64,000 nt of DNA, taken from positions 6,723,501 through 6,787,500 of the forward strand of contig NZ_CP109009.1 in the NCBI RefSeq assembly GCF_036226685.1, read 5' to 3'. Shown piece after piece: positions 16,426 to 25,973 of this stretch. Position numbers and translations under genes: made by a program. Within the stretch, counting starts at the first letter, position 1. Each line of letters begins with the position of its first letter. A model generated the notes under the pieces. It had not been told where the DNA came from. It saw nothing but the letters and a program-made list of their open reading frames with translations, and did no database searches. The DNA is from Streptomyces sp. NBC_00690 (GTDB lineage Bacteria; Actinomycetota; Actinomycetes; Streptomycetales; Streptomycetaceae).

Positions 16426-17709
16426 TCAGTCGGTGACCGTCACCGCCTGGGCCAGCAGCGGAGCCACCAGCTCCACCTGCCATGGCCGCGCTCCGAGCTC
16501 CGTCAGCGCTTGGGCCACCGCTTCGACGGAGTGGTCGCCCGGGGGTTCCCAGCAGACCCTGCGGACCGTGTCCGGCGTGATCAGGTTCTCCTGCGGCAGA
16601 TTGAGCTCCTCCGCCAGCGCCGAAACCGCGGTCCGTGCCGCCGACAGGCGTGCCGCAGCGGCCGGATCCTTGTCGGCCCAGGACCGCGGCGGCGGCGGAC
16701 CATTCAGCGGCTGACCGGGCTGGGGCAGCTCCGCATCGGGCAGGGCCTTCGCCCGGTCGACCGCCGCCTGCCACTGCTCCAGCTGTCGACGTCCCATCCG
16801 ATGGCCGAAACCGGTGAGCGCCGTGAGCGCCTGTACGTTCGGCGGCACGGACAGGGCGGCCTCGATGATGGCACTGTCGCTCAGCACCTTGCCCGGTGAG
16901 ACGTCGCGGCGCTGGGCGACCGTGTCACGGGCCGTCCACAGCTCGCGCACGACCGCCATCTGACGGCGCCTGCGCACCTTGTGCATGCCCGACGTACGCC
17001 GCCAGGGGTCCTTGCGCGGCGGGGCCGGTGGGGCACTGGCGATGGCGTCGAACTCCTGGTGGGCCCAGTCCAGCTTGCCCTGCCGGTCCAGCTCCTTCTC
17101 CAGTTCGTTGCGCAGGTCGACGAGCAGTTCCACGTCGAGGGCCGCGTACCTGAGCCAGGGCTCGGGCAGCGGGCGGGTGGACCAGTCGACTGCGGAGTGG
17201 CCCTTCTCCAGGGCGTAGCCGAGTACCGACTCGACCATCGCGCCGAGTCCGACCCGGGGGAAGCCTGCCAGCCGCCCGGCCAGTTCGGTGTCGAAGATCT
17301 GGGTCGGCACCATGCCTATGTCCCGCAGGCAGGGCAGGTCCTGGGTGGCTGCGTGGAGGATCCACTCCGTGTCGGCGAGGACGTCGCCCAATGCGGAGAG
17401 GTCGGGGCAGCCGACGGGGTCGATCAGTGCGCTGCCGGCGCCTTCCCGGCGCAGCTGCACCAGATACGCGCGCTGGCCGTAGCGGTAGCCCGAGGCCCGC
17501 TCGGCGTCGACGGCCACGGGGCCGGTACCGGCGGCGAACGCCGAGATCACCTCGGCGAGCGCGTCGGCGTCCGCGACCACCGGGGGGATGCCTTCTCGGG
17601 GCTCCAGCAGGGCGACGGGGGGTACTTCGGCTGCGACGCCGTCGTCCGGGGGAGCGCCCCCGGTGGTTCGCAGTGCGGTCTTAGCTGCGGGGTCATGGGC
17701 GTCGGTCAC
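16426..17709 (-). CDS. rnd: Ribonuclease D-like 3'-5' exonuclease with HRDC domain
   Basis: A 427-aa DEDD-family exoribonuclease. Exo motifs: VAVDAERA (Asp and Glu of ExoI), LHAATQDLPCL (ExoII) and YAALDVELL (ExoIII), followed by an HRDC nucleic-acid-binding module with ELWTARDTVAQRRDVSPGKVLSD and a C-terminal helical segment. Expected role is tRNA and structured-RNA 3' trimming. GTG start at 17709 has no ribosome site; a minus-strand GATACC hexamer (17723-17718) lies 8 bases before it, fitting a leaderless mRNA. The N-terminal ~45 residues are a low-complexity extension. Confidence 0.88.
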   Translation of the reverse strand: MTDAHDPAAKTALRTTGGAPPDDGVAAEVPPVALLEPREGIPPVVADADALAEVISAFAAGTGPVAVDAERASGYRYGQRAYLVQLRREGAGSALIDPVGCPDLSALGDVLADTEWILHAATQDLPCLRDIGMVPTQIFDTELAGRLAGFPRVGLGAMVESVLGYALEKGHSAVDWSTRPLPEPWLRYAALDVELLVDLRNELEKELDRQGKLDWAHQEFDAIASAPPAPPRKDPWRRTSGMHKVRRRRQMAVVRELWTARDTVAQRRDVSPGKVLSDSAIIEAALSVPPNVQALTALTGFGHRMGRRQLEQWQAAVDRAKALPDAELPQPGQPLNGPPPPRSWADKDPAAAARLSAARTAVSALAEELNLPQENLITPDTVRRVCWEPPGDHSVEAVAQALTELGARPWQVELVAPLLAQAVTVTD

Positions 17710-17796
17710 GTGTCAAGGGTATCTGTCAGCGGAGCGCGCCCGTCGACGTAACGTTCCGTCGACGGGCGCGTACGGGATTGAGTGGGGGCGGAGGGG

Positions 17797-18462
17797 TCAG
17801 TGGATGATGCCCGTGCGCAGGGCCACGGCCACCATTCCGGCGCGGTCGCCCGTGCCGAGCTTGCGCGCGATTCGGGCGAGATGGCTCTTGACCGTCAGGG
17901 CGGAGAGCCCCATCGAGACACCGATCGCCTTGTTGGACTGGCCTTCGGCGACCAGCCTGAGGACCTCGACCTCGCGGCCTGAGAGCTCACGGTAGCCACC
18001 CGGGTGGCTCGGAGCACCCGGGGGACGACGGTGGCCGAGACGGGCCGCTGCGGCGCCGATGGGGGCGGCGCCGGGGCGAGTGGGATGCCCGATGTTGGTT
18101 CGGGTCCCGGTGACGACATATCCCTTGACACCGCCGGCGAGCGCATTGCGCACGGCGCCGATGTCATCGGCCGCGGAGAGGGCGAGGCCGTTGGGCCAGC
18201 CCGCCGCGCGGGTTTCGGACAGAAGGGTCAGCCCGGATCCATCGGGCAGGTGGACGTCGGCAACGCAGATGTCGCGCGGGTTGCCGACGCGGGGACGCGC
18301 CTCCGCGATGGACGACGCCTCGATCACGTCGCGCACACCGAGCGCCCACAGATGGCGGGTCACGGTGGAGCGGACGCGCGGGTCGGCCACGACGACCATG
18401 GCCGTCGGTTTGTTCGGGCGGTAGGCGACCAGGCTTGCGGGCTGCTCAAGTAGAACGGACAC
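17797..18462 (-). CDS. LuxR-type response regulator (orphan)
   Basis: A 221-aa protein with an N-terminal receiver and a C-terminal LuxR helix-turn-helix. The receiver has ICVADVHLPDGSG (phospho-acceptor Asp), LALSA and GGVKGYV (conserved Lys), but only one acidic residue in VVVADPRV, so phosphorylation capacity is uncertain. The effector domain reads SGREVEVLRLVAEGQSNKAIG and LTVKSHLARIARKLG. GTG 18462 is preceded by AGGAGG. No histidine kinase is adjacent, so it is an orphan regulator. Its promoter region is the AT-rich stretch to 18630. Confidence 0.85.
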   Translation of the reverse strand: MSVLLEQPASLVAYRPNKPTAMVVVADPRVRSTVTRHLWALGVRDVIEASSIAEARPRVGNPRDICVADVHLPDGSGLTLLSETRAAGWPNGLALSAADDIGAVRNALAGGVKGYVVTGTRTNIGHPTRPGAAPIGAAAARLGHRRPPGAPSHPGGYRELSGREVEVLRLVAEGQSNKAIGVSMGLSALTVKSHLARIARKLGTGDRAGMVAVALRTGIIH

Positions 18463-19061
18463 CAGGCCTCCTGAGGAAGGTGCGGGACGGGCCGGCTCGG
18501 GGATGAAGCCGGGGCGAACCGTGCAGTTAGGGTCACTGACCTCTTCGGCACCGAAGCCGGTCGCCTTTAGAGAATGATCACGATTTGGTGAGTAACAATT
18601 GGTGCAATTAGGACGGGTGATCGATCATCCTACGAATGAGCTGACGGGTTGTTACCCACGGGGCCATCGCTGATGAGGGGCGTTGTGAGGCCGCTGAATC
18701 CGCCCCGGAAGGGTGTGCCGGGTGAGGCGGTTTCCACAGGGGGAGCGGTCGCTCCGAAGGCGGGTCGGCGCCGCGCCCGAGCCAGGTCGGGTGGCGCGAC
18801 AGCCCTATCGACCGACGCACTGTTGCGTCAGCCGAGGTAGCCGCATCGGTTGAGCTGACCGTATCGCCTTTTGCCGCTGACCACGGCGTACGTCGGCGGG
18901 GGCGGCGAGCGGACGTGGCGGGTCCCGAAGGGTCCGTGGCCGGATCCGTTCCCGGGGCTGCGCGGGGCGGGGCGCACTGCCCCTGTCGTCCCGCGCAGCC
19001 GTCCCGCGCCGCCGTCCGAAAGGGGCGATGGCGCGGTGCGAGCCGCCCCTCAGTTCTCAGT
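18463..19061. other. Gap upstream of the orphan response regulator
   Basis: About 600 bases without a convincing gene. 18560-18630 is clearly AT-rich for this genome and contains a perfect palindrome TGATCGATCA (18618-18627), probably part of the regulator's control region on the minus strand. The rest (18660-19061) is GC-rich, has frames open only by base composition, and should hold the end of the DUF3000 transcript; I found no strong hairpin. Confidence 0.45.
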
Positions 19062-19784
19062 TCACCGGTGCTGCGGCCCCCGGCGCTGCGGCAACGACAC
19101 CACACCGGCACCCGGCTCCACCCCGACCGCGGCTGGCGGGAGCCCGGCGATCTGGCAGAGCAGATCACACCAGGCGGCCAGGTGAGCAGCCGTGTCGGGC
19201 ACACCGTCCCGGCCCTCCCGGGGCGTCCACGAAGCCCGGATCTCGATCTGGGTCGCGGGCCGGCGCTCGGCGAGTCCGCCGAAGTAGTGCGACCCGGCGC
19301 GGGTCACCGTCCCGCTGGGTTCGCCGTACGCCAGCCCGCGGGCCTCCAGCGCCCCCGTCAGCCACGACCAGGACACCTCGGGCAGCAGGGGGTCCGCCGC
19401 CATCTCCGGCTCCAGCTCGGCGCGGATCAGGGTCACCAACCGGAACGTGCCCTGCCAGGCGTCGTGCCCGGCCGGATCGTGCAGCAGGACCAGCCGCCCG
19501 TCCGCCAGGTCCTCGTCGTCCTCCACGACCGCGGCCTCCAGCGCGTACGCATGCGGGGCGAGCCGCTGCGGCGGGCGGGTGGGGTCCACTTCGATCCCGG
19601 GCCGCAGTCGCGCGGACCGCAGCCCTTCGACCGCGAGCCGGAACGCGCGGGGCACAGTGTCCTGCGTGCCGTCGTCAGCACCGTCCTTGTCGTCCCCGCC
19701 CGAGCCGGGCGAACCGGATTGCGCGTGATGTGACTGATCAGACTGGTCAGAATGATCCGAATAACGTCCCTGAGCCGCGGCCAT
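19062..19784 (-). CDS. DUF3000 family protein
   Basis: A 240-aa actinobacterial protein of unknown role, recognised by PRAFRLAVEGLRSA..RPGIEVDPTRPPQRLAPHAYAL and the block LLPEVSWSWLTGALE, and by its typical place next to hemE. The first ~40 residues are Ser/Asp/Gln/His-rich. ATG 19784 has no ribosome site but a TACTCT hexamer (19797-19792, minus strand) 7 bases upstream, so probably leaderless. Divergent from hemE with 92 bases between them. Confidence 0.8.
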   Translation of the reverse strand: MAAAQGRYSDHSDQSDQSHHAQSGSPGSGGDDKDGADDGTQDTVPRAFRLAVEGLRSARLRPGIEVDPTRPPQRLAPHAYALEAAVVEDDEDLADGRLVLLHDPAGHDAWQGTFRLVTLIRAELEPEMAADPLLPEVSWSWLTGALEARGLAYGEPSGTVTRAGSHYFGGLAERRPATQIEIRASWTPREGRDGVPDTAAHLAAWCDLLCQIAGLPPAAVGVEPGAGVVSLPQRRGPQHR

Positions 19785-19876
19785 GCGGGGAAGAGTAGGC
19801 GGAACGGGCCCTGAGCGCAGGGAAGGACACCCGGCCCGGGGCAGCCACTTCCACCCGGCGTGCGAAGATTTGGGGC

Positions 19877-20941
19877 GTGAGCGTCAACGACCGCCCCACG
19901 GGCCAGCAGCCGAAGCCGTACGAATCCGCCTTCCTCAAGGCGTGCCGGCGGGAGCCCGTCCCGCACACACCGGTCTGGTTCATGCGCCAGGCCGGCCGTT
20001 CCCTGCCCGAGTACCTGAAGGTGCGCGAGGGCACGGCGATGCTGGAATCGTGCATGCGGCCCGAGTTGGTCACCGAGATCACGCTCCAGCCGGTCCGCCG
20101 CCACAAGGTCGACGCCGCGATCTACTTCAGCGACATCGTGGTCCCCCTCAAGGCGATCGGCGTGGACCTCGACATCAAGCCCGGCGTCGGCCCGGTCGTT
20201 GCCGACCCCATCCGCACCCGCGCCGACCTGACCCGGCTCAGGGACCTCACACCCGAGGACGTCTGGTACGTGACCGAGGCGATCGGCCTGCTCACGGCCG
20301 AGCTCGGCACCACCCCGCTCATCGGGTTCGCCGGCGCGCCCTTCACGCTCGCCAGCTACCTCGTGGAGGGCGGGCCCTCCCGCAACCACGAGCACACCAA
20401 GGCGATGATGTACGGCGACCCGCAGCTGTGGGCCGATCTGCTGGACCGTCTCGCCGAGATCACCTCGGCGTTCTTGAAGGTGCAGATCGAAGCCGGAGCC
20501 AGCGCCGTCCAGCTCTTCGACTCCTGGGTCGGCGCACTCGCACCGGCCGACTACCGTCGCTCCGTGATGCCCGCCTCGACCAAGGTGTTCGATGCGGTGG
20601 CCTCCTACGGGGTGCCCCGGATCCACTTCGGCGTGGGCACCGGTGAGCTCCTCGGCCTCATGGGTGAGGCCGGCGCCGATGTGGTGGGCGTGGACTGGCG
20701 CGTTCCGCTGGACGAGGCTGCCCGACGGGTCGGCCCGGGCAAGGCGCTCCAGGGCAACCTCGACCCCGCGGTGCTGTTCTCCTCCCGCGAGGCGGTGGAG
20801 AGCAAGACCCGAGAGGTGCTCGACGCGGCGGAGGGCCTGGAAGGCCACATCTTCAATCTGGGCCACGGTGTGCTCCCCACGACCGACCCGGACGCGCTGA
20901 CGCGTCTGGTGGCATCGGTCCACGAGCAGACGGCCCGCTGA
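19877..20941 (+). CDS. hemE: Uroporphyrinogen III decarboxylase
   Basis: Decarboxylates the four acetate side chains of uroporphyrinogen III to give coproporphyrinogen III in heme synthesis. The 354-aa product has normal length and carries [13 protein letters not shown] (substrate-binding Arg), [24 protein letters not shown] and [11 protein letters not shown] 19877 is supported by family alignment; GAAGAT (19864-19869) sits 7 bases upstream and no Shine-Dalgarno is seen, so it is probably leaderless. With cgoX and chdC a few kilobases away, the window carries three heme steps. Confidence 0.96.
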   Translation: MSVNDRPTGQQPKPYESAFLKACRREPVPHTPVWFMRQAGRSLPEYLKVREGTAMLESCMRPELVTEITLQPVRRHKVDAAIYFSDIVVPLKAIGVDLDIKPGVGPVVADPIRTRADLTRLRDLTPEDVWYVTEAIGLLTAELGTTPLIGFAGAPFTLASYLVEGGPSRNHEHTKAMMYGDPQLWADLLDRLAEITSAFLKVQIEAGASAVQLFDSWVGALAPADYRRSVMPASTKVFDAVASYGVPRIHFGVGTGELLGLMGEAGADVVGVDWRVPLDEAARRVGPGKALQGNLDPAVLFSSREAVESKTREVLDAAEGLEGHIFNLGHGVLPTTDPDALTRLVASVHEQTAR

Positions 20942-21030
20942 ACCTGCGCGCCCGCGCACGGCGTCCAAGGCGCAATCACGCCTTCCGGCAAGGCCGTTGA
21001 CGTCTCACAGGGAACTGCTGCGGATGCCGT

Positions 21031-21060
21031 GGGCAGGGGAGCCACCCGGACCCCCTGCCC
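21031..21060. terminator. Bidirectional terminator between hemE and the flavoprotein gene
   Basis: Stem GGGCAGGGG (21031-21039) / CCCCTGCCC (21052-21060), loop 12 bases, between two convergent genes; 7 bases from the minus-strand stop. Confidence 0.75.
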
Positions 21061-21067
21061 GGGGCCG

Positions 21068-22453
21068 TCAGCCCGCCCGTACCGCCGTGGCCGCCTTGCG
21101 GGCCGCCACCAGCACCGGGTCCCAGACCGGGGAGAACGGGGGCGCGTACCCGAGGTCCAGGGCGGTCATCTGCTCGACCGTCATCCCGGCCGTCAGCGCC
21201 ACCGCCGCGATGTCCACCCGCTTCGCCGCGCCCTCACGGCCCACGATCTGCACGCCCAGCAGCCGCCCCGTACGGCGCTCGGCGATCATCTTCACCGTCA
21301 TCAGGGCGGCCCCGGGGTAGTAGCCGGCCCGGCTGGTGGACTCGACCTTCGCCGTCACGAACTGTAGGCCCACCGCCGATGCCTCCCGCTCCCGCAGACC
21401 GGTTCGGGCGATCTCCAGCTCACAGACCTTGCTGACCGCCGTGCCCACCACGCCCGGGAACGTGCCGTAGCCCCCGGCCACGTTGGAGCCGATGATCTGG
21501 CCGTGCTTGTTGGCATGGGTGCCGAGGGGGACATGGCGATCCCGGCCCGAGACCAGGTCGAGCACCTCGACGCAGTCCCCACCGGCCCAGATGCGGTCCT
21601 CGCCGCGCACCCGCATCGACAGGTCCGTGAGCAGCCCCCCGTAGGCGCCCAGCGGTAGTCCCGCGGCCTTCGCCAGCGAGGTCTCGGGCTCCACACCCAT
21701 GCCGAGGACCACGACATCCGCCGGATGGACGGCGTCACGCGTGGCGACCGCACAGGCCCGGCCCGCGTCATCGGTGTGGATCGCGGTCACCTCGGCGCGA
21801 TTCACCGTGGTGATACCCAGGCCGTCCATCGCCTGGTGCACCAGGGAACCCATGTCCGGGTCGAGCGTCGCCATCGGCTGCTCGCCACGGTTGAGCACCG
21901 TCACCTCGAAGCCCCGGTTCAGCAGGGCCTCCGCCATCTCCACACCGATATAGCCGGCGCCGATCACCACCGCGCGGCGCCCCTCGGTGGCCGCGAGCGT
22001 GTCCAGCAGTGCCTGGCCGTCGTCGAGGTTCTGCACACCGTGCACACCAGGGGCGTCGATGCCGGGCAGCGGCGGTCGCACGGGGCGCGCCCCGGTGGCC
22101 AGTACAAGCCTGTCGTAGCCGGTCCACGCGTGCGCGCCGCTCTCCAGATCGCGCGAGCGCACCCGCCCGCGCGCCGTGTCGATCTCCACGACCTCCGTAC
22201 GCATCCGGAGGTCGATCGCGCGCTCGCGGTGCTCGGCCGGCGTACGGGCGATCAGATCGGCGCGCTCGTCGACCTGGCCGCCGATCCAGTACGGGATCCC
22301 GCACGCCGAGAACGAGCTGAAGTGGCCGCGTTCGAACGCGACGATCTCCAACTCGTCCGGCCCCTTGAGCCTGCGTGCCTGCGATGCGGCGGACATGCCC
22401 GCCGCATCGCCTCCGATGACCACCAGTCGCTCGACCGTTCTGGGACTCGTCAT
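21068..22453 (-). CDS. CoA-disulfide reductase / NADH oxidase-like flavoprotein
   Basis: A 461-aa pyridine nucleotide-disulfide oxidoreductase. FAD-binding VVIGGDAAGMSAASQ (about 11-25), a single redox Cys in SFSACGIPYWIGG (about 51), NAD-binding VVIGAGYIGVEMAEAL (about 161) and IWAGGDCVEV, plus a C-terminal dimerisation domain with HANKHGQIIGSNVAGG. The single active-site Cys places it with CoA-disulfide reductase, persulfide reductase or NADH oxidase rather than glutathione-type reductases; the natural substrate is open. ATG 22453 has TAGCGT (22465-22460) 6 bases upstream and is probably leaderless. Confidence 0.85.
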   Translation of the reverse strand: MTSPRTVERLVVIGGDAAGMSAASQARRLKGPDELEIVAFERGHFSSFSACGIPYWIGGQVDERADLIARTPAEHRERAIDLRMRTEVVEIDTARGRVRSRDLESGAHAWTGYDRLVLATGARPVRPPLPGIDAPGVHGVQNLDDGQALLDTLAATEGRRAVVIGAGYIGVEMAEALLNRGFEVTVLNRGEQPMATLDPDMGSLVHQAMDGLGITTVNRAEVTAIHTDDAGRACAVATRDAVHPADVVVLGMGVEPETSLAKAAGLPLGAYGGLLTDLSMRVRGEDRIWAGGDCVEVLDLVSGRDRHVPLGTHANKHGQIIGSNVAGGYGTFPGVVGTAVSKVCELEIARTGLREREASAVGLQFVTAKVESTSRAGYYPGAALMTVKMIAERRTGRLLGVQIVGREGAAKRVDIAAVALTAGMTVEQMTALDLGYAPPFSPVWDPVLVAARKAATAVRAG

Positions 22454-22480
22454 GCCCCCACGCTACGGGGGAGTGCCTGG

Positions 22481-23443
22481 TCAGCTGCGGTCAGGTTCCT
22501 CCTGTTCGGTCTGCGGGGGCGTCGCCGCGTAGGCGGGCAGGGGAGCGGGTGACGGCTCCGGGACTGACCGGCGTCCGTTCAGCCGGGGGCGCACCGCCCA
22601 CCGCCACAGCGCGTACAACAGGCCCAGCAGAGCGGCGAACGGCGCCGCCGCACCGAGCACCACCACGGTCCAGCGCAGCGAGGTCACCAGGGCGTCCCAG
22701 CCGCCCTCCAGCGCGTCCAGGAAGCCCGGGTCGCCCTCTTCCTCGTCCTTCGGTTCCTCGGTCTCGGAGAGCGTGAGCTCGATCGTCGACAGACTCGTCC
22801 GGTCCTTCAGTGACGCCTGTCGGGCGAGCAGCGACTCTAGTTCCGCCTGACGGCTGCTGAGCTGCCCCTCCAGGGTCACCACGTCGGCGAGCTTGTCGGC
22901 CCGGTCCATGAGCGCCCGCACCCGGGTCACGCTCGCCCGCTGGGTGGCGATGCGGCTCTCCACGTCGACGACCTCATCGGTCACATCGGTGGCGTTCGAG
23001 GTCCGCAGCAGGAGCTTTCCCGCGCCCGCCAACTCGGCCAGCACCCCGTCGTAGCGTTCCTGCGGAACGCGCAGGACCACCCGCGTGTCCATCTCGTCGT
23101 CGCCGATGCGCTCGGTGGACTCCTCGGCGACATGGCCGCCCACCTGCTCGGCGGTCCTGCGGGCGGCGGTCAGTGCCTTCGCAGAGTCCTTGACCCGGAC
23201 CCGCAGTTCGGCGGTGCGGATGATGTGCGAGGGCGCCAGTTTGAGAGCCGGTGCCGCCTTCGGGGACCCCTGTTGGTCCGACTTCGGATCGGTTGCCGCC
23301 TCCTTGGCGCCGCCCACCGCCGCCCGTTGGGCCGCGGCGTCGACCGCCTTGGCCGATTTGTTGTCCCCGTCATCCGCGGCGCAGCCCGCCACCGCGAGTG
23401 AGGCGGTCAGCAGAACTACGGCGCACGTACGTCGTGCACGCAT
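22481..23443 (-). CDS. DUF4349 lipoprotein
   Basis: A 320-aa putative lipoprotein: RARRTCAVVLLTASLAVAGC gives a signal peptide with lipobox, then an Ala/Lys linker, the DUF4349 domain beginning IIRTAELRVRVKDSAKA, a coiled-coil block (about 170-225, VTRVRALMDRADKLADVVTLEG) and one C-terminal membrane helix (VVLGAAAPFAALLGLLYALW) with a Pro-rich cytoplasmic tail. Role unknown, probably envelope-associated. ATG 23443 is taken as start; in-frame ATG 23455 is possible. 27 bases separate its stop from the flavoprotein start on the same strand, so they may be co-transcribed. Confidence 0.75.
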   Translation of the reverse strand: MRARRTCAVVLLTASLAVAGCAADDGDNKSAKAVDAAAQRAAVGGAKEAATDPKSDQQGSPKAAPALKLAPSHIIRTAELRVRVKDSAKALTAARRTAEQVGGHVAEESTERIGDDEMDTRVVLRVPQERYDGVLAELAGAGKLLLRTSNATDVTDEVVDVESRIATQRASVTRVRALMDRADKLADVVTLEGQLSSRQAELESLLARQASLKDRTSLSTIELTLSETEEPKDEEEGDPGFLDALEGGWDALVTSLRWTVVVLGAAAPFAALLGLLYALWRWAVRPRLNGRRSVPEPSPAPLPAYAATPPQTEQEEPDRS

Positions 23444-23704
23444 ATGGCCCCCCATATCGATTCCGTCGCTGGATATCGCCCTTTCGACGGGGGGTTCCTG
23501 CGTCCGGTTTCCTCCCGGCGGTAGCGAACCGGTCACGGTCAGGACTCGAATCGGATCGGACGGGACATGGGACGCAAGACATGCGACACGGGAAGCGACA
23601 CGACCCGAAGAGACCCGACGTGAACTGAAGAGAACCCAAGAGAACCGAATGGTGCGCAACCGGTCGCTCAAGGCCGCCCCAAGCAGATCTGAGACAGTGG
23701 AGGC

Positions 23705-25156
23705 ATGCAGTCTTCCCAGGACACCGGTACCGGACCCCGGACGGACCCCGGGCACGTCGTCGTCATCGGGGGCGGGATCACCGGGCTCGCCGCCGCACAC
23801 CGGCTCGTCGGCGCGGGGGTCAGGGTCACCCTCCTTGAGTCCACCGACAGGCTCGGCGGCAAACTGCTCGTCGGAGAGATCGAAGGCGCCCCGATCGACC
23901 TCGGCGCCGAGTCCCTGCTCGCCCGACGCCCCGAAGCGATCGACCTCGCCCGGGCGGTCGGCCTCGGCGACAGACTCCAGGCGCCCGCCACGGCCACCGC
24001 TGCACTGTGGACCCGCGACGCCCTGCGCCCCATGCCCAAGGGACATGTGATGGGAGTCCCCGGGACCCCCGAGGCGCTCGCCGGAATCCTGTCGCCGCGC
24101 GGTGTCGCACGCATCGCAGAGGAGCGCGACCTGCCCGCCGCCGAACTCGACGAGGACGTGGCCATCGGCGCCTTCGCCGCCGAACGCCTCGGCCGTGAAG
24201 TCGTCGACCGCCTAGTGGAACCCCTGCTCGGAGGTGTGTACGCGGGTGACGCCTATCGGATCTCCATGCAGGCCGCCGTGCCCCACCTCTACGCCGCGGC
24301 CAAGAAGCGGGGCTCCTTGCTCGCGGGCGTCCAGGAGGTGCAGCGCAGGGCCCGGGAACAGCAGCAGGACGGGCCCGTGTTCCTCGGCATCGAAGGCGGT
24401 GTCGGCACCCTGCCGGAAGCGGTCGCCGACGCGGTGCGCGCGGGCGGTGGCGAGATCCTCCACCGCACGCCCGTCATCGCGCTGAACCGCCGCTCGGACG
24501 GCTGGGAAGTCCGCCTCACGGACCGGACCCTGACCGCCGACGCCGTGGTCCTCGCGGTGCCTGCAGGCCCCGCGGCGACCCTGCTCGCCGCCGAGTCCCC
24601 CGCCGCAGCCGCCGAGGTCGACCGGATCGAGTACGCCTCGATGGCCCTGGTCACCCTCGCCTTCCCGCGCTCCGCGATGACCGGCCTCCCCGCCGGTAGC
24701 GGCTTCCTCGTCCCTCCGATCGAGGGCCGCACCATCAAGGCGTCCACCCTCTCCACCCAGAAGTGGCAGTGGGTCGGCGACCGCTCGCCCGAACTCTTCG
24801 TGCTGCGCGCCTCCATCGGTCGCCACGGCGAGGAGGAGCAGTTGCAGCGCGAGGACGCCGAGTTGATCGACGTGGCATCGGGCGACCTCCGCCAGGCGAC
24901 CGGGGTCACGGCCACTGCCGTCGCCGCCACCGTCACCCGATGGACGCGAGGACTTCCCCAGTACCCGGTGGGCCATCCCGCCCGGGTCGCGCGCATCCAC
25001 CGGGAGGTCGCCAAGCTGCCCGGTCTGGCGCTCTGCGGCGCGGCCTACGACGGCGTCGGCATCCCTGCCTGCATCGCCGGTGGGCAGCGCGCCGCTGACG
25101 AGATCCTCGCCACGCACACCCTGGCGCGGGGCACCGATCGGGGCGCGGGACAATAG
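23705..25156 (+). CDS. cgoX: Coproporphyrinogen III oxidase, CgoX type (HemG/HemY family)
   Basis: A 483-aa FAD enzyme. [17 protein letters not shown] (about 18-34) is the dinucleotide-binding site; [13 protein letters not shown] and the C-terminal [15 protein letters not shown] are family hallmarks. In actinobacteria, which use the coproporphyrin-dependent route, this protein oxidises coproporphyrinogen III to coproporphyrin III, although many databases still call it protoporphyrinogen oxidase. The chdC gene four bases downstream supports that reading. Start ATG 23705; GACAGT lies 6 bases upstream and GGAGG is too close to act as a ribosome site, so probably leaderless. Confidence 0.93.
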   Translation: MQSSQDTGTGPRTDPGHVVVIGGGITGLAAAHRLVGAGVRVTLLESTDRLGGKLLVGEIEGAPIDLGAESLLARRPEAIDLARAVGLGDRLQAPATATAALWTRDALRPMPKGHVMGVPGTPEALAGILSPRGVARIAEERDLPAAELDEDVAIGAFAAERLGREVVDRLVEPLLGGVYAGDAYRISMQAAVPHLYAAAKKRGSLLAGVQEVQRRAREQQQDGPVFLGIEGGVGTLPEAVADAVRAGGGEILHRTPVIALNRRSDGWEVRLTDRTLTADAVVLAVPAGPAATLLAAESPAAAAEVDRIEYASMALVTLAFPRSAMTGLPAGSGFLVPPIEGRTIKASTLSTQKWQWVGDRSPELFVLRASIGRHGEEEQLQREDAELIDVASGDLRQATGVTATAVAATVTRWTRGLPQYPVGHPARVARIHREVAKLPGLALCGAAYDGVGIPACIAGGQRAADEILATHTLARGTDRGAGQ

Positions 25157-25160
25157 CCCC

Positions 25161-25874
25161 ATGAGCGCACCTGAAAAGATTCCGAACGCCGGCAAGAAGG
25201 CCAAGGACCTCAACGAGGTCATCCGCTACACGCTGTGGTCCGTCTTCAAGCTGCGCGACGTGCTGCCCGAGGCCCGCTCCGGTTACGCCGACGAGGTCCA
25301 GGAGCTGTTCGACCAGCTCGCCGCCAAGGACATCACGGTGCGCGGCACGTACGACCTCTCCGGGCTGCGCGCCGACGCCGACGTGTTGATCTGGTGGCAC
25401 GCCGAGACCTCGGACGAGCTCCAGGAGGCGTACAACCTCTTCCGTCGCACCCGCCTCGGTCGGGCGCTGGACCCGGTCTGGTCGAACATGGCCCTGCACC
25501 GGCCCGCCGAGTTCAACAAGTCGCACATCCCGGCGTTCCTCGCCGACGAGAACCCGCGCGACTACGTCAGCGTCTATCCCTTCGTCCGCTCCTTCGACTG
25601 GTACCTGCTGCCCGACGAGGACCGTCGACGCATGCTCGCCGACCACGGCAAGATGGCCCGCGGTTACCCGGACGTCCGCGCCAACACGGTCGCCTCGTTC
25701 TCCCTCGGCGACTACGAGTGGATCCTCGCCTTCGAGGCGGACGAACTGCACCGGATCGTCGATCTGATGCGTCATCTGCGGGCGTCCGAGGCCCGGATGC
25801 ACGTGCGCGAGGAGGTCCCGTTCTACACGGGCCGCCGCAAGGAGGTCTCCGAACTGGTGGCTTCGCTCGCCTGA
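25161..25874 (+). CDS. chdC: Coproheme decarboxylase
   Basis: Final enzyme of the coproporphyrin-dependent heme pathway: oxidative decarboxylation of two propionates of coproheme to heme b. The 237-aa chlorite-dismutase-fold protein has [11 protein letters not shown] with the catalytic Tyr, [18 protein letters not shown] with the heme-ligand His, and [18 protein letters not shown] 25161 follows the cgoX stop by 4 bases, so the two genes form an operon. Formerly HemQ. The long frame upstream is the cgoX end. Confidence 0.95.
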   Translation: MSAPEKIPNAGKKAKDLNEVIRYTLWSVFKLRDVLPEARSGYADEVQELFDQLAAKDITVRGTYDLSGLRADADVLIWWHAETSDELQEAYNLFRRTRLGRALDPVWSNMALHRPAEFNKSHIPAFLADENPRDYVSVYPFVRSFDWYLLPDEDRRRMLADHGKMARGYPDVRANTVASFSLGDYEWILAFEADELHRIVDLMRHLRASEARMHVREEVPFYTGRRKEVSELVASLA

Positions 25875-25929
25875 CGGGTCTCCACCCGTTCCGGGCGCCG
25901 CGCCTCAGCGGCCCCGGACATGACGAAGG

Positions 25930-25955
25930 CCGGGACCGCACACCAGCGGCCCCGG
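25930..25955. terminator. Hairpin between chdC and the frameshifted hydrolase gene
   Basis: CCGGGACCGC (25930-25939) and GCGGCCCCGG (25946-25955) form a 10-bp stem with one mismatch and a 6-base loop between convergent genes. Confidence 0.5.
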
Positions 25956-25973
25956 TCTGTCCGACCCGGAAGG

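Noticed and set aside
18618..18627. TGATCGATCA palindrome as a specific operator
   Set aside because: A 10-bp palindrome of this simple type can occur by chance; only noted as part of the AT-rich control region.
18608..19204. Minus-strand 198-codon frame in the 600-base gap
   Set aside because: Arg/Ser/Pro-rich with no third-position bias of a real gene and it runs into the DUF3000 gene.
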